Below are positions 48,933 to 58,940 of a stretch of 64,000 bases of DNA, piece by piece. Location: the NCBI RefSeq assembly GCF_043641665.1, contig NC_092190.1:23329048-23393047 (forward strand), read 5' to 3'. The notes beneath the pieces are model-generated. The model was given only the letters and a program-made list of their open reading frames with translations. It had not been told where the DNA came from and did no database searches. The stretch's first letter is position 1, and the number at the start of each line of letters is the position of its first letter. Source of the DNA: Enoplosus armatus. Lineage: Eukaryota; Chordata; Actinopteri; Centrarchiformes; Enoplosidae. The translations under genes and the position numbers were made by a program.

Positions 48933-50937
48933 GAGACAGTGGAAAGCCACGCATAACACTGTCTGGTGGTCATCCAGAATTCATTGGCCTGCAGTTACAT
49001 GCATAACTCCAGTTTGGAGTAAAAAGTAATGAGCTGCTGTCTTAGTAAATCAGACGCTGAATATGCACAGATTGCGACCGCAAAGTCAATAAAAAGCACA
49101 TTTGTGCAACGCCATTTTCTCAGTGAGTCTGGCCCTCGGAGATGTAAAGCATGCCCCGATGCTGTTAGAGGCAGAGACAAGCATGCTTGAGCTGTTAAAG
49201 TGGGGAAAAGTCACTACTCAACAGCCCGACTGGTGTCTCAATTTAAAGAAAATGTTTGTGACTGACCAAAACCAAGACGTGAGAAAAGTGGCCTTAGAGC
49301 CAGGCTCCAGATAGAAACCAGACTTGCTACAGCCTTTAAAAAAAACAAATGATATTTTCCCTTTTTTTGCCGTGTGCTGACAGGCCGCAATGACAGAGCA
49401 ACAAAAATGAAATATGCTGTTGATGTTTACATTGGCTGGCCAGCGGTAGAACTGTATTTCATTTTTTGCTGGACACTGAAAAGCACAACACAAGGATGTT
49501 AGGATCTTTTTACCCCCACTTATTGTTGGTTTGTTTGTTAGCTTGGCCTCACTCGGCTGTATCTGTAAATAGAGACAGAAAGACCAGAAGCAGATATAGC
49601 AGACTGCCCTCCAGCAAATTGCTATCTGCTGCTCCGGAGCTCGTTCCTGAACAGAATAATGCCACCGCTACACTGCGCTACCTGAAGCTTTAAAACACGT
49701 AGCCTACATTAGTATAGGTCACCCTCACAGCGCATGACCACAGCAACAACAACACATGCTTTACCAGACCAGTGGCACACGACAGCTGCCACCCTCTGCA
49801 TTAAAAGGGAGACTGCGTAACTGTTGGGTGAGGAAATAACACATAGAAACTGTTGCAGTCAAAAGCAATAAAAAACACATCCATCACAGGTTGCAGACGA
49901 CTCTCTGGCTCAACTTTGACCTCGCCCACTTGCCATACTTGTAGACACACAGAATTTTTCCTGGTGTGGAAACTTGTAGGTTAACCTCCAAATAAAGTGG
50001 TTTAGATAATCTGGCTAAACTGGTTAATTATGTGTGGTTAACTTGTAATACTAATACGATTATTATTAACTTTTAAAGGAATGGTTATAGTTACCACAGC
50101 CTCTCCATGATCCTCAGCGGCAGCCGCGCTGTAACAGTAATATATACAAACAGCTTAATGTTTTCTAAACTCTGATCAACCACTCTTCACCTGATTTAGG
50201 ATAAATCCATTGTACTTATTATTAGCTGAGCGACAATTGAATATCTCTGAAAGAACAGGCCGTAACTCACAGACAAAGAATATTCTGTGTATTGATTACT
50301 CAATCAAACATTAAGCCCCCATTGAGAGCGAGTTCATTTCCTTGTGTTGCATTTCTGTCTGGACTGCTAAGCTACTTGTTCTTAAAAAAGGAAACTGCGG
50401 TGGCGCAGAGTTTCTTGCATTACAGTAGAAACAACAACCTATCATTATGCATGGCCGTTCATTCCACGACAATGGCTCTGCAGAATGCTGGCAAGTGTCA
50501 AGTCCAGAGTCAGCAAAGTTACCGCTTCAGTCTGCTAACTGCGTGCTGACGTTATTCCTCCCTCCACCCTTCCTCACAATACAGCAGTGAATCGTCTTCA
50601 CCAGCTCATTGTGGAAAACACTTCCTAAGTTTGTGACCATTTCAACATTTGGTCATACCAAACACATGAAGTAACACGTTAAGATGTCTTGTTTCTAGGC
50701 GATAACACGCTGGTTTCATTAATGTGAGTCGTTTTTTATATTCCTTCATCAAATACAGAGTTAGAATAACTGTAATAAGTTATACACAGTGTAAAGTGGA
50801 TTTAAGATTGGATCAAAACACGGCACTGAAAAGTGTGTTTTGAGTCCCGACCATGAGTCACTCATAGGAAAGTACCTAATGAAACACGTTCCTTCTTTAG
50901 TCTGTGTTTGTGCCCAGACAGCGTGTTAAAACACATG

Positions 50938-52089
50938 CAGGGCTTGACATTAGCACCCGCCCACCCGTCAAATGAGCGCAGAATCCGTCTGTGGCGTGTA
51001 ACACAGTCACTCTCACTAGCCACTTTGGCGTGTGGCACATATGATTACGTGTAACGAATAAACTTGATTGATTGATTGATGATATTGTTAGATTAAGTGA
51101 CTCAAAGTGGTCTATCTCTCTCATAATTTGTAGTCCTGGGCCTAAAGACAAACCAGCATGAGGGTGTCAGCCTAAAGCCTCGTCTCACACTGTGAACCTG
51201 TTGCTGCTGAGATCTGGGTCGATGGTGGGAGAAGTCCTAGACCAGTGGACTGTTGTTAAGTCGAGGCTGTACCAGGACCCCAGGATCTCCTGGCCTGATG
51301 TCAGTCGGCAGCCTGGACATACTCCAGGCGGTTGACCTCAGCCTTTGCATCCAGCTGATTATGAGCGAGGGATTCAATGCCACGACGCTGGTCCAAAATG
51401 ACTGGCGGGCCAGTCTTAAGAGTCAGACCTCGTCAGACCTGGTGGCTGTACGGAGGTCCTGGCGTGTCGGAAGCCTCCGGTCTCGAAAGGACAGCTTTCA
51501 TGGAGCAGAGAGACCAGCAGAGAAGGGATGATTCTGATGATGGAAGCTGCGAGGACATTTAATCTGTCCCTCTCCATCACTATCACGTTCACATTGACAC
51601 ATACAACGTAAAGTCAAATAAGGACTGAATTCTAATTGATTAGACAAATTTGTTCTGTACTGCGCATAATTCACGGCTGTTGTTAATAAATATTTAAATA
51701 GACAGAAGTTTTTCCTCTTGCTCGGTTTTTTCATTTTAGTTTTTATCTTTTCAATTAATCTTCTACGCCCCTGCACCACTTTTATTATACGGAGTAAGAA
51801 GCTACTCTTTTTATGTCTTTGTCTTAATTGGTTGCATATTTTCATACAAAAAAAGGAGCTTCACACTCAACCTTATTAGAGCTGAATACTAAATGACTGC
51901 CATGTTATACATTTTGCTTTGGGCGTTTGCAGTGGTCATTTACATTTAAGCTGGTTGTAAATCCAGTTCTTCGAGTACATAGCGCACTATAGTCAAGTTT
52001 AATCAAATAAAACGTCATTTCAAAAATAGTGAAAGCTAGTGAAAAGGCTGGGCGGCTGAGTGAGCAAAAAAAGTGAACGCCAAGCCCTG
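50938..52089 (+). mobile_element. Complete-ended, decayed hAT-superfamily DNA transposon
   Basis: The element starts CAGGGCTTGACATTA and ends with the inverted CGCCAAGCCCTG. The terminal nine bases (CAGGGCTTG) are perfect inverted repeats, followed by partial matches. It is bracketed by an exact 8-bp duplication, AACACATG, at 50930-50937 and 52090-52097. Eight-base target duplications and CAGGG-type ends are hallmarks of hAT transposons. The 1152-bp body keeps a broken piece of transposase (51228-51562). An AATAAACTTGATTGATT-type tail at about 51057-51081 may mark a nested retroelement end. The element is too short and too interrupted to be autonomous. Confidence 0.85.
51228..51562 (+). pseudogene. 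hAT transposase remnant, C-terminal dimerisation region
   Basis: Two frames must be joined across at least one frameshift to see the similarity. One frame, from about 51228, reads GEVLDQWTVVKSRLYQDP. A second, covering 51298-51430, reads SLDILQAVDLSL, then SEGFNATTLVQNDWR and ASLKSQTSSDL. This order corresponds to the hAT C-terminal dimerisation domain, which ends in an S/ERGF...TDWR..L...TLSDL-type motif. Here the usual ERGF is degraded to SEGF. No N-terminal BED finger or complete catalytic core is visible. It is a fossil confined to the hAT element. The family assignment rests on motif order, termini and target duplication together. Confidence 0.65.
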
Positions 52090-52267
52090 AACACATGAAA
52101 TAGGAATTCAGATTATGAGCCGTTGTTTTTGGAATGTGGTCTGTTCTTTATGCCTTTCAGATCCTGCGTTTGTGTACATGTGCAGTATTTGAATGTTGTA
52201 AACTGTGTAATTCTGCCCTACTTCCACCATTTTGACCAGGTCTGTCTTGCAAAAGAGATACGTATGT

Positions 52268-52330
52268 ATTTACTGATTTGTTGGCCACTTGGGGGCAGCA
52301 GAGCAGGTTTACATTTCATCATCTTATGCC
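52268..52330 (+). repeat. Fragment of the TTAAAGC-ended element
   Basis: ACTGATTTGTTGGCCACTTG, followed by GGGGCAGCAG, matches the minus strand of 32060-32105. Only this terminal piece is recognisable. Confidence 0.5.
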
Positions 52331-52840
52331 TAGCATGTTGGGAAACAGTTGCCTAATCACACAACCAGCAGACACAAGTTGGCAATCTGTCGATCTGCCG
52401 CTTGCTGATGGGCAGGCGGTGCACAGTGGGTTTATTAAAGCTTTTACACTGAAAACAGCAGCCTTCTGCAGCTGGAGACAAAGTTTTATTGGAGCGGAGA
52501 TAGGCTAAAAGGCTCTTTAGAGCTCAGCATGCTTTTGACATTACACAAAGTCATTTTATCCACTGGTAATATATATATAAAAATGTTATTGTAGCTTTAA
52601 TTTGTAATCTTAAAAAGGCATATCTTATATTTCGTTTGGAGCCTCCACACCCAATGTATTACCACTTTCCTTGACATTATTAACTTGGCGGTCTCAGCAC
52701 AAGGTCGCACAATGTAAAAATGGCAATTGATGATATTCAAATGTTATATAATTCTCACAGCTGGGCTTTTATTACATTTTTTGTACATTTCTCTTGTATG
52801 TCTTCCAGATATGAATGAGGTCCTAGTTGGGTCCCTGGAT

Positions 52841-52868
52841 CTTTTTTTTTCTTCTTCTTCTTCTTCTC
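52841..52868. repeat. T10 and (CTT)n microsatellite
   Basis: CTTTTTTTTT followed by about six CTT units. Confidence 0.93.
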
Positions 52869-54426
52869 CATTTCTGCATATGTACTGTATATTCAAATAC
52901 ACCATAAAACCGAATATATTCTCTTGTCAGTCATAACGTCTCTCTTGCTCATAGTGGTAACATTATATGCTCATGCTAACACGTGAATATGAATCCACCA
53001 CGTTGATTTACATTGAAATGAGAGTTTTGTGAACACACAAACAAATGAAATGATACTGTCTACAATCGGCCTTTAGTCCTGCCCTCCATTAAAGCCTCCG
53101 ACCAGCGAATTTGCAGATGTTTTTTTATGGACAGCCTGTAGATGACGCCTGAGATGTCAGTTCGACCACTTGGATTTGTTGCATTCTCTTCTCATTTGCC
53201 CCCAATGCTACTTGACAGCCAATCTGTTACTCATTGTCACTGAAGCAGCACTATGGCAGAACAGATTAGACTCTTGGCCTCTTTGCTTCCAGTCCTTGCA
53301 ATGCATCGTTAATATTCATAAAATACTGGCTGAGGTGTCCCATGCAAAGAGAGAGCATTTGTTTTTGAAGCTACAGTTGACCTCAGAGAGAAGATTGTGG
53401 CAGCATGAGGGGTTTAGGACATCTAATGCAAATAGCGTGTTGTGCAAGATGTTTTTTAACTGCAAGATCTTAATGGTCTATGGTTTCTATTTTTTTTGGG
53501 GGGGGGGTTGATGTGGAACAAGCAACTTACTGTGTATTTGGGGGTAAAAACTTCCATTTCGGGACAAAGTTTTCCCTTTACTCATGCAGCCTTTTCCTAA
53601 ATCTGTGTTCTCTAAGTCTCACCCTCCCCATTCAGAATCACTCTGCCTCCCTGTCAGGCCGGCTGTCAAACATAGTTCGCGCAGACTTCAAACCGCAGAA
53701 CGAGCGCTCCCAACTTCAAACTGACAAAGAGAGAACTGTTGGCCTAATTTGAAATAACTTAGCAATTTAAAGAATTAAACTGATTTTTCATTTCAGGTTT
53801 AATCATCTCAATATAAAAGGACTTAATAAAAGAGGGAGCCACATGGGGGTTTTTTGGGGGGAAAGGTAGTGGGTCAGGTCCAATAACCCAGTCTTGTTTG
53901 TACTGTGCAGCCCCCCCCCCCCACTTAATCTCATTACATATGTAAGTCTAGCCTGGATAGCTTAGAGTGTATGAAAGATATTATGTGAATGAAAAACACC
54001 AGTAAATGAAACACATTTACAATAATGAAAAGTTTGAAGTAATGACACTGTGCGTCACTGAGGCGCCTGAAATATCACTGTTTCAGAGCGGCGGGGGAAT
54101 TTCAGGCTGAACTGTTAAACTGTCCATAAACCATAAACAGAGCGCTCCTCTAAACATGGGGCATTTTCCTGGGCCGCGCTCGCCAACTGAGCCTGGAAAC
54201 TGTGATGTTTGTGGCTGGAAATTCAGCGGCTGTGGTGTATCACTTGCAGCAGCAGGACTAGAGGCGTGATTAGTGTGTGATTGGGACTTTTGGGCGACCC
54301 CAATCCTTAACTCCGATACCCCACCGTCCAGGTTGGCAACCGCCGGGCAACTGGAACCGAAGCGCTCCAACACATTTAAGGCCGCACACTATATATCACT
54401 TCCACTGTCTTTTGACTGGATACCAT

Positions 54427-54706
54427 TTAAAGGGGCACCCCGGCAATTTGGTATGTCACTTTCATAACGCTGGAATCACAAAAGACAGATTTTAAAAAAA
54501 ATAAATGGCCAAAATCGTAACAGCAGAGGCTGAGATATCCTGATTTTTAGTCTCTAGTATTGGTCATGCTCCAAAAATACTGGAACCTACAGTTCCCATA
54601 ATGCAACTCAACTTGATGACTTCATCAGGGTTATTTTTTCAAACATTTTTAAAAGTCTTTTGAAGTAAACTGAACTTGATGTGACATTGGTGGAGTGCCC
54701 CTTTAA
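54427..54706. mobile_element. 280-bp MITE with 21-bp terminal inverted repeats
   Basis: The left end TTAAAGGGGCACCCCGG and the inverse complement of the right end, TTAAAGGGGCACTCCAC, agree at 18 of 21 positions over the full 21-nt repeat. The body has no coding frame. TTAA at both outer edges fits a TTAA target duplication, and TTAAAGGRR termini are known from T2/Kolobok-type MITEs of Xenopus, so that class is the best guess. The interior carries a CAGTTCCCATAATGCAA segment related to repeats at 22372 and 47702. Confidence 0.75.
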
Positions 54707-55363
54707 TTTTCATTATTATTATATTTATAATTTACCTTCAAACCTGGAGCTTTTGATCGTATCACATGATTTTCTTGTTTTGTCAGCTGCTGATGCAGAG
54801 GTCAAGAATACTTTTTTGGATCTCAACTTTTAAGAACACCTGGACGAGAGGTCCTTAATGGGCTCTTAGAGACACGGCACTTTAAACATCTGCAATTCTA
54901 TGACAACTGCACAAACTCCATCTACTGATGAAGGTCATGTGATGTGACTGAAAGCTCCAGACCCAGCTACTGATTGGACCTTGAGTGGAGACTTCTTTTG
55001 TTTTGTCAACTCTATTAAATTTGTGTGAGCATTAAGCAAAAAAAACGGCATCACGGAGGCTTTGTGCTCCCGTGGAATTTATTCAATTACTAATCGCAAT
55101 TACTTTGCAAATTGTATTAGTGTCGCTGATAAAAATCAATATGCTGCTTAATGAGGTGCCTCATGTGCGGGCTGTTTATTCCAAGTGTTTGTTAATCAGA
55201 GGTGGCATTATTAAAATCTGCTTTGTGCTTGAGGTAATGCTCGTTAAAATAAATGTGGCAGTAGACGTATAGGGCTGCGATAGTGTTGTTAGTGTTGTTT
55301 GAGTATAAATGTAGGTAAAGTTCAATAGCAATCTTTTCTGAATGTGCGTCTGTATGTGAGTCT

Positions 55364-55386
55364 GTGTGTGTGTGTGTGTGTGTGTG
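55364..55386. repeat. (TG)n microsatellite
   Basis: About 11 TG units after GAGTC. Confidence 0.93.
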
Positions 55387-56004
55387 AGTCCACTAACAAA
55401 ACCTCTCCCGCACAGTCACAGTAGGATAATACCCACCCGTATCAGATGACTTTGGGCCCACCACAAAATATGTACCTTGGCTCAGAAAACTTAATTTATT
55501 GATTCACCAGCTCCATTTATTACACACTGCAAGCCCAGAGGCAGATAATGACAGGAAATGACAATAAATATCCCAGGCAGCTGCAAATGGAAAAGTTTAA
55601 GGTTTTAGTTTCTTTTGCATTCAATTTTTCAGTTTTATTTGTTTCATTTCGGCAGTTCCATACTGTGACGACTGATTAATGTAATGTTTAACTGGTGAAG
55701 TGATTCATCTACATTATTACAGAAAGAGAAGATCTGAAAATTAAAAATACTATTTCATAATGGGAGATTGGCACTGGGACAGAAAAGGTCATTTCATATT
55801 CTTAGATAAACAGCCATTGCATTTGCACTGTTCACACTTTGTGCATTGTACCACTTTAATATCTTTTTGGATAGTAGATTTGAAGAGCTGAGATTAATGA
55901 GAAATAATACTTCTTGGATTCTAACTTGGCAATGTTGTTTAGCAGATATTACAGATTTGAAACATCATGGATATGTCATATGTCTAACATGTAGTAGTCA
56001 TATA

Positions 56005-56142
56005 GTAGAAAGTGAGACATCCATGTCTTGTTTGATTATAAAGCAGCACTTGGTGCTGTATAAATACTGTGAAAGGATCAAAACGCTTTAAACGAGCCGT
56101 CAGGACTTCTGTAAGGTTGTGATGTCATAACTATACAGTCAC
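56005..56142 (+). repeat. Dispersed repeat family B, copy 2
   Basis: Partner of 41665-41820. The exact shared string CCGTCAGGACTTCTGTAAGG, followed by TTGTGATGTCA, leaves no doubt about common origin. The ORF-free sequence and TATAAATA-containing core suggest a non-autonomous element. Confidence 0.8.
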
Positions 56143-58840
56143 CGCACTCAGCCACGCCCCCCAGCAGGTAACAATGCTGGAAAAGCTAATACAGGAACAT
56201 GAAGTGCTTGTTTCTTCTCACAAATGTTTCTCATATCCTGATGTGCAAACGAGAAACGCAAATTTAAGCTTCGCCCAAAATGAGTCTTTCACACAGAAGA
56301 AACAAAGCTCTACTGTTATATGATCAGTGAACTCGACAGCAACGTAAGCCTCTTTATACTTTTGGATTTCGCTCACATGTTTAAATCAACATTGGCCAGT
56401 GTTCCTTTTGATTTTGAAAAATGTCACTTTGCAGTCTGAATCCTTCCTGCTAACCGAGCCAATCAGAGCGCTCTCGTTTTGCCCGCGTGTAACGCCAGCA
56501 GAATAAGTTGAGCACAGATTTCTCCGCTAATAACGGTGAAAAGCAGCCGGCAGCACAAGTAATAAGCCCCGCTGCAAATAGACATAACAAAATCCTCCTG
56601 CGAAACCTAAATGATCATGTATGCAAAAACGTGCTGTGTAAGCAAATGAAACGGGAGAGTGAGGCTGGAATATTTTCATAACCGAAACACAGCTTCAGCT
56701 GAGGCAGGCCCCGGCCCCCGCTGCCTCGGGCTCTTTCAAGCAGCCGGGCCAGAAGACACACGGGCAGCAACAGAAGCTGCCACTTTGAAGGGAAAAGTGA
56801 AACGTTTTCATTATATAATTTTTTCTAGTTTATGTCGAGCGGGAAATTATTAGTAAATTCTTTTCACCTTTCAAGTGGGGCTCGGCACAGGCGGGCCAGA
56901 GGGCTCACGGCACCGGAGGGAAAACTCCCATCGAGCCCCGTTAATGATTCATATGATGTTTCACTCGCCATGACCTGTGGTATTTATCTATTTTGAAGTA
57001 TTTTCGCTGTGTAAAGTGAGCAGCTGCTGAAAAATTGCGAGTTACTATCTGACATGCCGTCGCTCTGTGAGGTCAGGCGCTCTGTTGCCGTGTTGCTCTC
57101 AGTGCTGTATGGGAACATACGTAGACTCACACAGTACGGTTCCCATATTACCCCCTGCTGATTTTGGCTCACCATCCAAACCCCGCTCATTTCACATGAC
57201 CTATTGTTTTTGGGAAGGAATGCGTGTGTGTGTGTGCACATGCACGGACTGCATGCTTAATAAATGCCTTTCCCGTGCGCTGCACTGCTCCCATGTGAGA
57301 GACTCAACATATTGTTGTTTGTGCCTGCAGGTCGCAGCAAAGTCACATCACTTCCACCCCAACACCTGCAGATCTGTGAGGTCAGCGCGCAGTGGTTGGA
57401 CGCGCCGGGTCACATGACTGCACTCCTGCCAACCTGGTGCCCCACCTTGCTCCCCCTTGGCCTTTTTTCTTTCTTTTCTTTTTTTTCCGCAGAGCCCCCC
57501 CCCTCCTTCCCGCTGCCGTTATCGGGGTGGAAGTGAGCTGATGGATGGGGAGCGACAGCATGTGACCCACAACTCAACTCTTTAACGTGTAGCTTTTCCA
57601 CCCGTATCGCTGCAGCCTGCTCATGTGACGCGGCAACTTTACGCTGCTGTTCCAGGAAACACTGGCGGTCTGAATATGGAGCCCCCTGTTTTAGGATTAA
57701 AATGGTACATTCCATAAGAGAAACACGAGAGACGTCCACATCCTCTCTGGGACATTGTTTATTCTGCTCTGTTTTAACAAACACATGGAGTAATTACTTC
57801 ATTTTACAGCGATGGTATTAACCCAACATGTCAATGAATTCCCGAATGAATACATATTTAAAAAAGCTTTTTTTTTTATTATTGATAGGCAATTGTAAAA
57901 GAAAATGTGTTTGTGTTTTGGATATGTTATTGTTCATTTTTATGTTTTGATAAATGAACAATGTCATGAAAATATTTTTATTAAAAAGAAAAGAAAATCT
58001 TTTGCCTTTAAACTGTGATAATCCCATTTACATTGGCCTTGTACTATGAAGTGAACCTAGTGAGTAAAACCGCACTTTGTAGTACAAGAAACATAAAACA
58101 TGCTAATTTTACAAAGTACTCGTCGTGGCTTTCAGCTTTTCAGCTTTGTTCTTCTGTTCCAACCTAAAGCAGCATTATTCTCCTTACAGAGGAGGTTACT
58201 GTCACCGGGCCCCCCCTCTGTTATTCACTGCGACTGTTATCAGCAGTGTAAAAGTTTGTTTCATCGGATGATCGTTTTATGATTAATGATGACATTTTTA
58301 CAGTAATGAATTCTCTGCTCTTGGCCGTTTCACTGTAAAAACAACTAGTTTCATTCTCTATCATATATAATCGTGAATTTGACAATTTAAATATGGACCA
58401 TTCAGCAGTCTGATTAAATCAAGAAAACACGAAGAAATTACCTGAATTGTAAAACTGTGTAAAAAAAAAATTAAAAAAATAGTATTGAAAAATAAATAAA
58501 ATTATACATGAATTACACTTATACAGTCCTCGTTATTAAGAGGATGCTTGATGTTAACGGTCATAATGAGAACGATCTGAACGAATATTTTGCCCTAAAC
58601 ACTTTTTTCCCCCTGTACTCATTTGCCACTTGCTTTGGATTCAAAATAAACAGCCTGCAATATTTATGAAAAGCAAATAATTTCTTTGTGTGGGACAATT
58701 TGTAGCTTGTTACGGCTTCCTTTGAGAAATAAGTTGGCGAATCATTTCATCTGTGAGAGAAATTAAATTAAGTGGTTGTTTTTTTTTTGTCAAATTGTAG
58801 CACAGTTTTTATGTAAGACCACTTTTATTGCGGGTTTCTG

Positions 58841-58843
<3 letters not shown>

Positions 58844-58879
<36 letters not shown>

Positions 58880-58940
58880 TTGCAGAGAGGAAGTACATAC
58901 ATATATACAGATATATCTATATCTATATATATATATGTAC
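58844..58940. repeat. (AT)n-rich compound microsatellite
   Basis: A run of AT dinucleotides to about 58877, then a GCAGAGAGGAAGTACAT interruption and further ATAC/ATAT/CTATAT units to about 58940. Confidence 0.93.

Larger units (their letters stand above)
41821..50929. other. Intergenic DNA with candidate regulatory blocks and repeat fragments
   Basis: Unique-looking GC-richer blocks lie at 42960-43210 and 44640-45130. A repeat-like segment at about 45820-46035 ends in GCCGCTTTAA, similar to the TTAAAGC ends at 31914-32112. Long frames at 43758-44198, 44647-45114 and 45380-45835 have no domain. No gene seen. Confidence 0.5.
52098..54426. other. AT-rich intergenic DNA between two DNA transposons
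   Basis: It contains a repeat fragment at 52268, T10(CTT)n at 52841, a G run near 53499-53507 and a 12-C run at 53911-53922. No gene seen. Confidence 0.5.

Noticed and set aside
50076..50100. TTAAAGGAA, a possible MITE end
   Set aside because: No inverted partner YYCCTTTAA with matching subterminal sequence is present nearby. A 9-base match is expected by chance.
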